Assembly: GCA_910574345.1 (NCBI GenBank)
Contig: CAJSZV010000008.1
Location: 1 to 64,000, forward strand
DNA length: 64,000 nucleotides
Direction: 5' to 3'
DNA from: Clostridiaceae bacterium
Lineage (GTDB): Bacteria; Bacillota; Clostridia; Lachnospirales; Lachnospiraceae
Notes under the pieces: model-generated
Database searches by the model: none
The model's input: the letters and a program-made list of their open reading frames with translations, nothing else
Told to the model about the DNA's origin: nothing
Program-made: the position numbers and the translations under genes
Shown: one piece after another, positions 53,425 through 62,625 of the stretch
Position numbering within the stretch: position 1 is the stretch's first letter
Layout of the letters: every line of letters starts with the position of its first letter

Positions 53425-54261
53425 ATGGAATCCAAGCAAAACAGATATATTTTAGTGGGACTTACGATTTTCTGCGTTCTTCTCATCGGCCTTACGTCCA
53501 TCAATGACGAGTGGCTGGCGCCTCTCAGGACCGGTGTGGGCTATGTGTTGATCCCCATTCAGTCAGGCGTGAATAAGGTGGGATTCTCCATCTATGAGGA
53601 GCTCACGGATTATGGGAAGCTAAAGGGCGCCCTGGAGGAGAACCGCCGGCTCCAGGAGGAGATCGACCGTCTTATAGAGGAGAACAACCGGCTGACTTCG
53701 GAACAGTTTGAGCTGCAGCGGCTGAGACAGCTTTATGAACTGGACGAGCAGTACATGCAGTATGAGAAGACGGCTGCCAGAGTCATCGCCAACGATTCCG
53801 GAGACTGGTTTCAGGTGTTTCGGGTCAATAAGGGATCGGCGGACGGCATCCAGGTGGGCAATAATGTACTGGTAGGAGGGGGCCTGGCGGGCATCGTCAC
53901 AGACGTGGGAGCCCATTATGCTACGGTCCGGTCCATTATAGACGATTCCAGCCGGGTCAGCGCCATGGCGCTCCAGTCCGGGGACACCTGCATCGTAGGC
54001 GGAGACCTGACTCTCTATAAGGACGGGCGCCTGCGTATCACCAATATCAAAAAGGACGGGGACATTAAGGAGGGGGACAGGATTGTCACTTCCAACATCA
54101 GTTCCAGATTCCTTCCGGGAATTCTGGTGGGATATGCAGTGGATATTTCTATTGACAGCAATCAGCTGACCAGTTCCGGTTATCTGGTTCCGGCAGCTCA
54201 GTTTTCCAATCTTCAGGAAGTGTTAATTATCACGGATGTGAAGGAGACGGGAGAAGAATAG
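53425..54261 (+). CDS. mreC: Rod-shape-determining protein MreC
   Basis: 278 residues: one N-terminal membrane helix (ILVGLTIFCVLLIGLTSI), a coiled coil at about 65-110 (LEENRRLQEEIDRLIEENNR), then the two beta-barrel extracellular domain (ARVIANDSGDWFQVFRVNKG, GLAGIVTDVGAHYATVRSII, GDRIVTSNISSRFLPGILVG). Links the cytoskeleton to PBP2/RodA in side-wall synthesis. No mreB is in the window. Confidence 0.95.
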   Translation: MESKQNRYILVGLTIFCVLLIGLTSINDEWLAPLRTGVGYVLIPIQSGVNKVGFSIYEELTDYGKLKGALEENRRLQEEIDRLIEENNRLTSEQFELQRLRQLYELDEQYMQYEKTAARVIANDSGDWFQVFRVNKGSADGIQVGNNVLVGGGLAGIVTDVGAHYATVRSIIDDSSRVSAMALQSGDTCIVGGDLTLYKDGRLRITNIKKDGDIKEGDRIVTSNISSRFLPGILVGYAVDISIDSNQLTSSGYLVPAAQFSNLQEVLIITDVKETGEE

Positions 54262-54263
54262 AT

Positions 54264-54782
54264 ATGAAGCGGATTGTCATCAATCTTGTTCTGATCATTG
54301 TGGCGTTTACCATACAGAATTGTGTGTTTCCTCTGATACCTTTTTTGTCTGCCTCCCCTAACCTTCTTCTCATTCTGACCTTTTCCTTTGGATTCATGAA
54401 AGGGCAGAAGGCGGGAATGCTCTATGGGGTTCTGGCAGGCGTTTTGCTGGACTTGTTTTACAGCGGTCCCTTTGGATTTTACACCCTGTTCTATGTCTAT
54501 GTGGGGTATGTGAACGGGATCTGTACCAAGTACTATTACGAAGAATATATTACTCTTCCCCTGGTGTTAAGCATCTTCAATGAGCTGGCCTACAATCTTT
54601 ACATCTATGTATTCCGCTTTTTGATCAGGGGACGATTGAACGTGTTTTATTATTTTAAGGAACTGGTAATTCCGGAGACCATCTTTACGGTTGTTACCAC
54701 ACTGTTTATCTACCGTCTGCTGCTCTATATTGACAGACGCATAACCGAGTTTGAAAACGGGAGAGATACTACCATTGTTTAG
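54264..54782 (+). CDS. mreD: Rod-shape-determining protein MreD
   Basis: 172 residues, five membrane helices, with PNLLLILTFSFGFMKGQKAG and LYGVLAGVLLDLFYSGPFGF, the conserved MreD G-x-x-x-D-x-x-x-x-x-P-G segment. Part of the elongation complex with MreC. 2 bp after mreC; its end overlaps the TTG start of the PBP2 gene. Confidence 0.93.
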   Translation: MKRIVINLVLIIVAFTIQNCVFPLIPFLSASPNLLLILTFSFGFMKGQKAGMLYGVLAGVLLDLFYSGPFGFYTLFYVYVGYVNGICTKYYYEEYITLPLVLSIFNELAYNLYIYVFRFLIRGRLNVFYYFKELVIPETIFTVVTTLFIYRLLLYIDRRITEFENGRDTTIV

Positions 54783-57660
54783 AGATTTATTAGAAATTAC
54801 CCAGATAGCCATAAAAAGAGTGATCACCTCCAGACTGTTTGCTCTGGCGGTTATATTCTGCCTGATGTTTGCCGTTCTTATAGGCCGTCTCTTTGACCTG
54901 CAGATCGTCAGAGGGGAAGAGTTTATGACCCAGTACGAGTCGAAGATCTTAAGGACCGTGTACACTACGGGAACAAGAGGCAATATTTACGATCATAACG
55001 GTGTTTTGCTGGCCCGTAACGAACTGGCGTATTCCGTGACTATCCAGGATATCGGAGCTTATAATTCCCATCAGACCAGAAATTTAATGCTGTGGCATTT
55101 GATTCAGATTCTGGACCGCCATGGGGAGAGCATTGAGGGGAAATTGGAGATCGCTCTTGACCAGGACGGGGAATTCTTCTATACCACATCATCGGAGGCC
55201 GCAAGGCTTCGTTTTCTCAGAGATTTCTACGGCCTCCGCTCGGTGGAGCAGCTGGATGACGAGGCAGGCAAATACCCCTCCGCCATAACGGCCAGGGAAC
55301 TTTTTGAAAAGGTGAAAGCCCGGTTTGAGCTGGACCAGTTTAAAGACGGGGTGGGGAATCCCCGGATTCTGACAGATGATGAGGCTCTTAAGATCGGCAA
55401 TATCCGTTATGCCATGTCCCTGGTATCCTACACCAGCTATAAGACTACTACGGTTTCTTCTGATGTGTCGGAGGAAACCGTGGCGGATATTCTGGAGCAC
55501 ACACCGGAACTTCAGGGAGTGAATATTGCGGAATCCACGATCAGAGTCTATGAAGACGCCCTTTACTTTGCGCCGGTCATCGGATATACGGGAAAGGTGC
55601 AGAGCGAGGAACAGCTTGAGGAGCTGCGCCGGATTGACGAGAACTATGAGCTCAATGACACGGTGGGAAGAATCGGCATTGAGTCCACCATGGAACATGA
55701 ACTCCAGGGGAAAAAGGGCGTTACCAACATGTATGTGGACAGTGTGGGACATGTGCTGAAAGTCCTTGACGACGCCACGGAACCGGAGGCAGGCCATGAC
55801 ATCTATCTGACTCTGGACCGGGACCTGCAGATCGGAATCTATCATCTTCTGGAACAGCATCTGGCAGGAATCCTGACTACGAATCATCTGGTTAACCGTG
55901 ATGTGACGGAGGCGGAGAACCGGGACTCCAGTAAGAAGAAGATTCCCATAAAGGATGCTTACTATCAGCTGATCAACAACAATGTGCTGTCTTTAAGCGC
56001 TATGGAGAAAGAGGATGCGGGAAGCATCGAAAAAGAGATATACAGCAAATTCGCCGCTTCCAGACAGCAGATTTTGTCGAACATGAGAGAGCAGCTTATG
56101 AGTCCGGGGGCCCCCTCCATGGGGGAACTGCCGGAAGATATGAAGGCTTATATGCAGTATGTGTACAGCTATCTGGCGTCCTCCACCGTGGAGATCGTCC
56201 AGAGGGATAAGATCGACGGGACCAGTCCTCAGGCTGTAGCCTGGCAGGAGGAGACCATCAGCCTCAGAGATTATCTGTATTACGGCATATCCGAGAGCTG
56301 GGTGGATACCACAAAGCTGGAGATGGAGAACCGCTATTCCAATGCGGACGACAGCTTCAGGGCCCTGGTGGATCACGTGATCCGGCAGCTGGAGAGCGAT
56401 ACCGCTTTTACAAAACGGATATACAGGTATCTGATCAATCAGGATATCGTTACCGGCAGGGAACTCTGTCTGGCCCTGTATTCTCAGGGAATCCTTGAGT
56501 ACGACGAGGAGGAGATCAGCCTTCTCACATCAGGGGGAACAGACTATGCCTTTACCTTTATGATGAAAAAGATATCCAACCTTGAGATCACGCCTGCTCA
56601 GCTGGCCCTTGACCCGTGTACCGCAGGATGCACGGTGACCGATGTGAGAACCGGAGAGGTGCGGGCCCTGGTAACTTACCCCAGCTATAACAATAATCTG
56701 ATGTCGGGAACCGTGGACGCCGCCTATTTCAGCCAGCTGAATAATGATTTGTCCCTCCCTCTTTACAACAATGCCACACAGGTTGTGAAGGCGCCGGGTT
56801 CCACCTTTAAGCCCATTGCCGCCATCGCCGGACTGGAAGAGCAGGTGATCGATACTGTGGACAAGATAAAATGTACGGGAATCTACGAGGAGGTCTTCCC
56901 TGTCATTCGGTGCTGGATCAATCCGGGATACCACGGAGACCTGGATGTGTCGGGGGCCATTGAGAATTCGTGCAACTACTTTTTCTCGGAAGTCGCCCAT
57001 CGCCTTTCCACCAATGAAGAGGGCGTGTACTCTACAGACAGAGGTTTGGAGCAGATCCGCAAATATGCATCCATGTTCGGCCTGGACAGGCCTTCGGGAA
57101 TTGAGATTGCCGAGAGTTCTCCTCAGCTTACGACAGAGGATCCAGAGCGTTCCGCCATGGGACAGGGAAACAACGCTTACACCAATGTACAGCTGTCCCG
57201 CTATGTGACGGCCCTTGCCAACCGGGGAACCGTGTTTGAACTGAGTCTTATTGACAAGATCACGGAATCGGACGGAACCATAGTAGAAGACAACGTGCCG
57301 GAAGTTTCCAATCATGTAAACATTGCCGACAGCACCTGGGATGCGGTGCAGAGCGGTATGCGGCGGGTGGTTACCAACAGTTCCGCCAGAAATATTTTCC
57401 GGGATCTGGAAGTGGAGATTGCGGGAAAGACCGGTACGGCCCAGGAGAATACCAGGGCAAATCACGCGTTCTTTATTTCTTACGGCCCTTATGCCAGCCC
57501 GGAGATCAGCGTGACGGTGAATATTCCTTACGGTTATGCCTCATCCAACGCGGCGGCAGTTGCAAAATCGGTGTACAGGCTTTATTATGGATATACGGAT
57601 CTGGAAGAGATCATCAATACAGGTGCTCTTGCGGCAACCAACGTGGTGATTGGAGATTAG
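54775..57660 (+). CDS. mrdA: Penicillin-binding protein 2 (elongation transpeptidase)
   Basis: About 961 residues, membrane-anchored class B PBP. N-terminal helix (LFALAVIFCLMFAVLIGRLF), TRGNIYDHNGVLLARNELAYSV as the PBP2 start of the dimer domain, and transpeptidase motifs PGSTFKPIAA (SxxK near residue 680), NSCNYFFSEV (SxN) and AGKTGTAQEN (KTG). It is 250-300 residues longer than E. coli PBP2, mainly because of a helical, charged insertion at about 385-620, as seen in other Lachnospiraceae. TTG 54775 overlaps the mreD stop, with GGGAGAG upstream. Works with RodA (59518). Confidence 0.93.
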   Translation: MFRDLLEITQIAIKRVITSRLFALAVIFCLMFAVLIGRLFDLQIVRGEEFMTQYESKILRTVYTTGTRGNIYDHNGVLLARNELAYSVTIQDIGAYNSHQTRNLMLWHLIQILDRHGESIEGKLEIALDQDGEFFYTTSSEAARLRFLRDFYGLRSVEQLDDEAGKYPSAITARELFEKVKARFELDQFKDGVGNPRILTDDEALKIGNIRYAMSLVSYTSYKTTTVSSDVSEETVADILEHTPELQGVNIAESTIRVYEDALYFAPVIGYTGKVQSEEQLEELRRIDENYELNDTVGRIGIESTMEHELQGKKGVTNMYVDSVGHVLKVLDDATEPEAGHDIYLTLDRDLQIGIYHLLEQHLAGILTTNHLVNRDVTEAENRDSSKKKIPIKDAYYQLINNNVLSLSAMEKEDAGSIEKEIYSKFAASRQQILSNMREQLMSPGAPSMGELPEDMKAYMQYVYSYLASSTVEIVQRDKIDGTSPQAVAWQEETISLRDYLYYGISESWVDTTKLEMENRYSNADDSFRALVDHVIRQLESDTAFTKRIYRYLINQDIVTGRELCLALYSQGILEYDEEEISLLTSGGTDYAFTFMMKKISNLEITPAQLALDPCTAGCTVTDVRTGEVRALVTYPSYNNNLMSGTVDAAYFSQLNNDLSLPLYNNATQVVKAPGSTFKPIAAIAGLEEQVIDTVDKIKCTGIYEEVFPVIRCWINPGYHGDLDVSGAIENSCNYFFSEVAHRLSTNEEGVYSTDRGLEQIRKYASMFGLDRPSGIEIAESSPQLTTEDPERSAMGQGNNAYTNVQLSRYVTALANRGTVFELSLIDKITESDGTIVEDNVPEVSNHVNIADSTWDAVQSGMRRVVTNSSARNIFRDLEVEIAGKTGTAQENTRANHAFFISYGPYASPEISVTVNIPYGYASSNAAAVAKSVYRLYYGYTDLEEIINTGALAATNVVIGD

Positions 57661-57701
57661 AGAATGCAGTAAAATCCAGTAAAAAAGGTGGTATATGAAG
57701 T

Positions 57702-58367
57702 ATGAAAAGTACGGTGGTAATCAAAAGCAATAAGTCGGGGATGACCGTGATCCTGGCTCCGGAGGTTCCCTTTGAACAGCTGCTTCGGGATATTGCCGTT
57801 AAATTCGAGGACAGCACCAGGTTTTGGGGGGCCGTTCAGATGACATTGACCCTGGCAGGACGCCCCCTGACTCCGGAACAGGAATTTCAGATTGCCAATG
57901 TGATCATGGATCATTCCCAGATTGAGATTGTCTGTCTGGTGGATCTGGACAGCAACCGGACGAAGAGGTGCGAGAAGGCCCTGAATGAAAAGCTGATGGA
58001 ATTGTCGGCAGCTACGGGACAGTTTTACAGAGGGTGCTTAAAAAAAGGAGAATCCCTGGAGTCTGAAGCCAGCATCGTCATCATCGGGGATGTGGAGCAG
58101 GGAGCCAGAGTTACTGCCAGGGGCAATGTGGTCGTTCTCGGTGAACTTAAGGGAACCGTGGTGGCAGGTGCCGCCGGCAATGAACTGGCGGTGATAGTGG
58201 CTCTCACCATGGCGCCCTATCAGCTGAAGATCGCTAATCTTTCTACAAAAATCAACGAAAAAGGACGCCGTATGGGGCGGGGCCCCATGACCGCAGCCAT
58301 TGAACAGGGGGAGATTTGTGTCACTCCCATAAAAAAAAGTTTTTTAAATGTGATAAAATCCATTTAA
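57702..58367 (+). CDS. minC: Septum-site-determining protein MinC
   Basis: 221 residues. N-terminal domain (about 1-100) and the C-terminal beta-helix with ASIVIIGDVEQGARVTARGN and VVLGELKGTVVAGAAGN, which binds MinD and blocks FtsZ. A gap of 42 bp after mrdA. The G-x-G glycine pattern of the MinD-binding face is kept. Confidence 0.93.
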   Translation: MKSTVVIKSNKSGMTVILAPEVPFEQLLRDIAVKFEDSTRFWGAVQMTLTLAGRPLTPEQEFQIANVIMDHSQIEIVCLVDLDSNRTKRCEKALNEKLMELSAATGQFYRGCLKKGESLESEASIVIIGDVEQGARVTARGNVVVLGELKGTVVAGAAGNELAVIVALTMAPYQLKIANLSTKINEKGRRMGRGPMTAAIEQGEICVTPIKKSFLNVIKSI

Positions 58368-58370
58368 TAC

Positions 58371-58399
58371 TGGAAATATTATAAAATATAGAGTAGAAT
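58371..58399 (+). promoter_or_regulatory. Possible promoter of minD
   Basis: TGGAAA (58371-58376), 17-bp spacer, TAGAAT (58394-58399) in the 68-bp minC-minD gap. Confidence 0.4.
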
Positions 58400-58435
58400 A
58401 ATGATGTTAGGCATTTATTGCAGGAGGAATGAAAT

Positions 58436-59227
58436 ATGAGTGAAGTCATTGTTATTACCTCCGGAAAAGGCGGGGTGGGTAAAACCACAACTTCTGCCAA
58501 CATTGGAACCGGCCTGGCCATGTTAGGAATGCGGGTGGCGTTAATCGATACGGATATCGGCCTTCGCAACCTGGATGTGGTTATGGGACTGGAGAACCGG
58601 ATTGTCTATAATCTGGTGGACGTGGTGGAAGGAAACTGCAGAATGAAGCAGGCCCTGATAAGAGACAAAAGATACCCGAACTTATACTTGCTTCCCTCGG
58701 CTCAGACCAGGGACAAGTCCGCAGTAAATCCCGAACAGATGATAAAATTAACAGAAGACTTAAAAGATGATTTTGACTACATACTGCTGGATTGTCCGGC
58801 TGGAATCGAACAGGGATTCCGCAACGCCATTGCAGGGGCGGACCGGGCACTGGTAGTGACCACGCCGGAGGTGTCGGCCATCCGTGATGCGGACCGGATC
58901 ATCGGTCTTTTGGAAGCCAAAGACATGGGTCAGATTCAGCTGATCGTCAACCGGGTCAGGACGGATATGGTCCGCCGCGGAGACATGATGTCCGTGGATG
59001 ATGTGATGGATATTCTGGCGGTTCCGCTGCTTGGCGCCATACCCGATGATGAATCCATTGTAGTTTCCACCAATCAGGGGGAGCCTTTGGCAGGCACGGA
59101 TACTCCCTCAGGACAAGCTTACCTTGATATATGCAAGCGTCTTCTGGGAGAAGAGATTCCCCTCTCCCTTCCGGGGACAGGAAGAGGTCTGCTCTCCAGG
59201 ATTACAGGATTGTTAAAGCGGGCTTAG
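58436..59227 (+). CDS. minD: Septum-site-determining ATPase MinD
   Basis: 263 residues. Deviant Walker A SGKGGVGKTTTSANIG (with the signature Lys), DTDIGLRNLDVVMGLENR, LLDCPAGIEQGF, and a C-terminal amphipathic membrane-targeting helix (GLLSRITGLLKRA). Recruits MinC to the membrane and is displaced by MinE. GGAGG before the ATG. Confidence 0.97.
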   Translation: MSEVIVITSGKGGVGKTTTSANIGTGLAMLGMRVALIDTDIGLRNLDVVMGLENRIVYNLVDVVEGNCRMKQALIRDKRYPNLYLLPSAQTRDKSAVNPEQMIKLTEDLKDDFDYILLDCPAGIEQGFRNAIAGADRALVVTTPEVSAIRDADRIIGLLEAKDMGQIQLIVNRVRTDMVRRGDMMSVDDVMDILAVPLLGAIPDDESIVVSTNQGEPLAGTDTPSGQAYLDICKRLLGEEIPLSLPGTGRGLLSRITGLLKRA

Positions 59228-59237
59228 GAGGGAAAGA

Positions 59238-59516
59238 ATGAACCCTGTAAGGCGTGTTTTTGGAAGACGTTCCGGAGAAATCGCCAGAAAGCGGTTAAAG
59301 CTTCTTCTGGTAGCGGACAAGACCAACTGTTCTCCGGAATTTTTGGAGATGATAAAAGACGATATCCTGCAGGTCGTCTCAAAATACGTGGACATTGACG
59401 CCGGCGAGATTGAGGTGGGACTTACAAAGGCCTTCTTCTGCGGATCGCTGGAGAGCGTACCGGCCCTTTATACAAATATACCGATACGATGCCTGTCTTA
59501 TAAGGGGATTATCTGA
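59238..59516 (+). CDS. minE: Cell-division topological specificity factor MinE
   Basis: 92 residues. RSGEIARKRLKLLLVADKTN is the MinD-activating helix; the dimer domain follows (ILQVVSKYVDIDAGEIEVGL). It makes MinC/MinD oscillate so that division stays at mid-cell. The C-terminus has two Cys and a short hydrophobic tail. 10 bp after minD. Confidence 0.93.
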   Translation: MNPVRRVFGRRSGEIARKRLKLLLVADKTNCSPEFLEMIKDDILQVVSKYVDIDAGEIEVGLTKAFFCGSLESVPALYTNIPIRCLSYKGII

Positions 59517-59517
59517 T

Positions 59518-60639
59518 ATGTTGTTTGACTATAATTTCAAAAGATACAATATCCGTGTAGTGATCTATATGCTGATATTAAGTGCCATAGGCGTCTTGGC
59601 TATCTGGAGCGCCACCAACCAGAATCAGTCTGTGGTCAACAAGCAGATTCTGGGAATCGGCGTGGGGATGGCCCTGGCAGTGGCGCTGTCACTGATTGAT
59701 TACCACAGGCTTTTATCTTTTAGCACCATTATCTATCTGGCCTGTGTGATTATGCTTCTGGCCGTTCTTCTTATGGGAAAGGCAAGAGGGATTGCAAGAC
59801 GGTGGATCGTACTTCCCGTTATTGGGCAGCTGCAGCCGGCGGAATTCGTAAAGATCGGTCTGATCGTATTCTTTTCCTGGTATTTTGGAAAATACCAGGA
59901 AAAGAAGAATCAGGTTTCCACCCTGTTGATCGGCGCTTTTCTCTTTGCCGTGCCGGCGGTTCTCATCCTGGAACAGCCGAATCTGTCCACCACATTGGTT
60001 ACTGCGGTGATTATCGCTTCCGTAGTGTTTGCCTCAGGCGTCAGCTACAAATGGATCTTGGGAGTACTGGCGGTTCTCATTCCGGCAGGCGGTTTGATGA
60101 TCTATATGCTGAGCCTTGGAATGCTTCCCTTTATTCAGCAGTATCAGGCGAACCGCATTCTGGCATGGATTGATCCGGAGCAGTATGCGGAAGCCTATTA
60201 TCAGCAGGAGAATTCCATTATGGCCATCGGTTCCGGCCAGCTCTGGGGGAAAGGCTTAAGCAATACGGAGATTGCCTCCGTGAAGAACGGTAACTTCCTG
60301 ATTGAAGAGCGGACGGACTTTATTTTCGCCATTGTGGGAGAAGAGATGGGGTTCGTGGGAGCTGTGGCGGTCATCGCCCTGATCCTGCTTATTGTACTCG
60401 AATGTCTGCTCATGGCAAACAGGGCCAGAGACCTGCAGGGAAGACTCATCTGCGCCGGTATGGCGACCCTGTTTGCATTTCAAAGTTTTGCCAACATCGC
60501 AGTGGCCACGGCGATCTTTCCCAACACGGGGCTGCCGCTGCCTCTGGTCAGCTACGGCGTAAGTTCTCTGCTGAGTATCTATATCGGCATGGGAGTTGTA
60601 TTAAATGTAGGGCTTCAGCGAAAGTCTAAGAACGAATGA
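59518..60639 (+). CDS. rodA: Rod-shape SEDS glycosyltransferase RodA
   Basis: 373 residues, 10 membrane helices. SEDS motifs: AIWSATNQNQSVVNKQIL, GIARRWIVLPVIGQLQPAEF, EQPNLSTTLVTAVI, ERTDFIFAIVGEEMGFVGA (catalytic Asp loop) and FPNTGLPLPLVSYGVSSLL. Polymerises glycan strands with PBP2. ATG 59518 (MLFDYNFKRYNIR) with AAGGGG 11 nt upstream; longer frames upstream are inside minE. Confidence 0.95.
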   Translation: MLFDYNFKRYNIRVVIYMLILSAIGVLAIWSATNQNQSVVNKQILGIGVGMALAVALSLIDYHRLLSFSTIIYLACVIMLLAVLLMGKARGIARRWIVLPVIGQLQPAEFVKIGLIVFFSWYFGKYQEKKNQVSTLLIGAFLFAVPAVLILEQPNLSTTLVTAVIIASVVFASGVSYKWILGVLAVLIPAGGLMIYMLSLGMLPFIQQYQANRILAWIDPEQYAEAYYQQENSIMAIGSGQLWGKGLSNTEIASVKNGNFLIEERTDFIFAIVGEEMGFVGAVAVIALILLIVLECLLMANRARDLQGRLICAGMATLFAFQSFANIAVATAIFPNTGLPLPLVSYGVSSLLSIYIGMGVVLNVGLQRKSKNE

Positions 60640-60651
60640 AGGAGGAACGAC

Positions 60652-61047
60652 ATGAATATTGGTTTAATTGCCCATGACTCAAAGAAAAAATTGATGCAGA
60701 ATTTTTGTATTGCATACAGGGGGATCCTCAGCAAGCATTCGCTATACGCCACTGGCACCACAGGAAGGCTGATCGAAGAGGTGACCAACTTAAACGTCCA
60801 CAAGTATCTGGCAGGCCATCTGGGAGGCGGACAGCAGCTGTGCACCGATATTGAACAGAACCAGCTGGATCTTGTCATTTTTATGAGGGAGCCTGATGTG
60901 CCAAAGCGGCTGGATCCGGACAGCAGTCCCATTGTCCGTGTCTGTGATATGCACAACATTCCTCTTGCCACCAATGTGGCTACGGCGGAGCTGCTCATCA
61001 AGGCACTGGAGCGGGGGGATCTGGAATGGCGCGAGATGTACAAGTAA
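60652..61047 (+). CDS. mgsA: Methylglyoxal-synthase-like protein with changed active-site residues
   Basis: 131 residues. The fold and phosphate loop are those of MgsA (IAHDSKKKLM, YATGTTGRLIEE, IPLATNVATAELLI). However, the motif holding the catalytic Asp, normally GPLGGDQQ, reads GHLGGGQQ (Asp to Gly), and the later W/RDPxxxxPHxPD motif reads REPDVPKRLDPD (Asp to Glu, His lost). A true methylglyoxal synthase needs these. It may bind a phosphate ligand without making methylglyoxal, for example as a regulator. Same position downstream of rodA in related genomes is familiar to me but not checked. Confidence 0.8.
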   Translation: MNIGLIAHDSKKKLMQNFCIAYRGILSKHSLYATGTTGRLIEEVTNLNVHKYLAGHLGGGQQLCTDIEQNQLDLVIFMREPDVPKRLDPDSSPIVRVCDMHNIPLATNVATAELLIKALERGDLEWREMYK

Positions 61048-62030
61048 AGAGAAAAGCAAGATACCTTTTGCCGGCTCTTCTGGGGGCATGGATGGTAAGC
61101 CTGTCCGGCTGCAGCGCTCTCTCCAAAGGGGAACTGGAGCAGCCGTATGTCTTTGAAGAGCATCCCTTTGTTCTGGGGGAGGACATGGAGAATCCGTCGT
61201 CATTGGTTCCGCTGTTTGCACAGGATCTCTGTGTGGTTGCCGATGAAAGCGTTTTTGACGGCAGTGATGTGAATTCGGAGGCAGGCGCCTTGTTTTCTTT
61301 GGGGGACAAGAGTGTGCTGTACAGCAAGAACGCCTTTGAACGTCTTTATCCCGCCAGTACTACAAAGATTATGACAGCCCTTATCGCTGTCAAATACGGC
61401 AATTTAGATGATGTGGTCACAGTGACGGATGAGGCGGTGATCACGGAAGCAGGCGCTACCCTGTGCGGAATCAATCCGGGCGATACGCTGACTCTCAGAC
61501 AGCTCTTATATGGACTCATGCTTCCTTCCGGCAATGATGCGGGGGCGGCGATTGCGGTTCACATGTCTCAGAGCATAGAAGGCTTTGCACAGGTGATGAA
61601 TGAGGAGGCGGCCCGTCTCGGCGCCACAGGAACCCATTTCGTCAACCCTCATGGACTGCACAATGAAAATCATTATACCACCGCTTACGATTTATATCTG
61701 ATTTTCCAGGAGGCCCTGAAATATCCGGAATTCAGAGAAGTAACGAAAACTGCGGTTTATGCTGCTGATTATAAGGACAAAGACGGGAATCCGGTGAACA
61801 AGACCTGGGAGGGCGGCAACTGGTACCTGACAGGAAGGAGAGAAGCTCCCGAAGGAGTGAGTGTATTCTCCGGCAAGACCGGTACGACCCAGGCTGCAGG
61901 CTGCTGTCTGATCATGGCGTCAAGAAAGGACGGCACGGATGAAGAATATATCTCTGTGATCATGAAGGCGGGAAGCCGGAACAATTTATATGATAACATG
62001 ACAAATATAATTTCCAAAATTGTCAATTAA
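61026..62030 (+). CDS. D-alanyl-D-alanine carboxypeptidase, lipoprotein
   Basis: 334 residues. Peptidase S11 (DacF/PBP5-type) with PASTTKIMTAL (SxxK), LPSGNDAGAAIA (SxN) and FSGKTGTTQAAG (KTG). The signal YLLPALLGAWMVSLSGC ends in a lipobox, so it should be lipid-anchored outside. It trims stem-peptide D-Ala in the wall built by PBP2/RodA. ATG 61026 overlaps mgsA by 22 bp. The C-terminal domain of PBP5 is absent. Confidence 0.93.
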   Translation: MARDVQVKRKARYLLPALLGAWMVSLSGCSALSKGELEQPYVFEEHPFVLGEDMENPSSLVPLFAQDLCVVADESVFDGSDVNSEAGALFSLGDKSVLYSKNAFERLYPASTTKIMTALIAVKYGNLDDVVTVTDEAVITEAGATLCGINPGDTLTLRQLLYGLMLPSGNDAGAAIAVHMSQSIEGFAQVMNEEAARLGATGTHFVNPHGLHNENHYTTAYDLYLIFQEALKYPEFREVTKTAVYAADYKDKDGNPVNKTWEGGNWYLTGRREAPEGVSVFSGKTGTTQAAGCCLIMASRKDGTDEEYISVIMKAGSRNNLYDNMTNIISKIVN

Positions 62031-62034
62031 GTCA

Positions 62035-62063
62035 TTGCCTTTTCTATTTATTTATACTATAAT
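62035..62063 (+). promoter_or_regulatory. Sigma-A-type promoter of the P-loop gene
   Basis: TTGCCT (62035-62040), 17-bp spacer, TATAAT (62058-62063), 59 bp before the start codon. Confidence 0.75.
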
Positions 62064-62121
62064 TAGTAGTAAATTAATCGTCTTTTTATACAAAACAAAT
62101 AAACTCAAGGAGGACACGGAT

Positions 62122-62541
62122 ATGGTTCAGATTATAGCAGGGAATAAGGGTAAGGGTAAGACCAAGCATTTGCTGGAGAAAGCCAATTCAGCCATTAAAG
62201 ATGCCAGCGGTTCCATTGTCTATTTGGATAAAAGTTCAAAGCATATGTATGAACTGAACAATAAGATTCGGTTAATTAACGTTAAGGGGTTTGATATTAC
62301 TGACTGTTCCGGTTTTATCGGTTTTGTCTGCGGTATTATTTCACAGGATCACGACTTGGAGACCATGTTCCTGGACAGCTTTTTGAAACTTTCCTGCCTG
62401 GAGGGTGAGGATATCTCCGGGGCGATCGCGGAGTTAGAGACAATCAGCAACAAGTTCCATGTGGATTTCGTTTTGAGTGTATCCCTGGATGCTGATGATT
62501 TACCTGAGAATGCAAAAAAAGATGTTATCATCTCTTTATAA
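62122..62541 (+). CDS. Small P-loop protein ('PilT-like') of unknown function
   Basis: 139 residues. VQIIAGNKGKGKTKHLLEKA is a Walker A near the N-terminus; IVYLDKSSKHMYEL and VDFVLSVSLDADDLP fit strand positions of a compact P-loop fold. Homologues in Lachnospiraceae are often labelled twitching-motility PilT, but there is no pilus context here. Good promoter, AAGGAGG before ATG 62122 (longer reading upstream lies in the promoter) and its own terminator, so it is a monocistronic, well-expressed gene. Confidence 0.8.
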   Translation: MVQIIAGNKGKGKTKHLLEKANSAIKDASGSIVYLDKSSKHMYELNNKIRLINVKGFDITDCSGFIGFVCGIISQDHDLETMFLDSFLKLSCLEGEDISGAIAELETISNKFHVDFVLSVSLDADDLPENAKKDVIISL

Positions 62542-62565
62542 ATAAAAGGAAGCAGTACATAAGAT

Positions 62566-62589
62566 GGGGCCTGGGTAAAGGCCCCTTTT
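62566..62589 (+). terminator. Terminator of the P-loop gene
   Basis: GGGGCC (62566-62571)/GGCCCC (62580-62585), loop TGGGTAAA, then TTTT. Confidence 0.8.
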
Positions 62590-62625
62590 AGCGTAAAAAA
62601 TGAGAGGCAGGGAAGGAGGTTTTTC

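Noticed and set aside
56530-57465. 311-codon minus-strand frame opposite the PBP2 gene
   Set aside because: Overlaps the transpeptidase domain with all catalytic motifs on the plus strand; an antisense shadow from codon bias.
57836-57841. G6 runs in minC and at 61012-61017 in mgsA as switches
   Set aside because: Six G occur by chance in the GC-richer core, both genes are intact in frame, and neither is a surface-variation gene.
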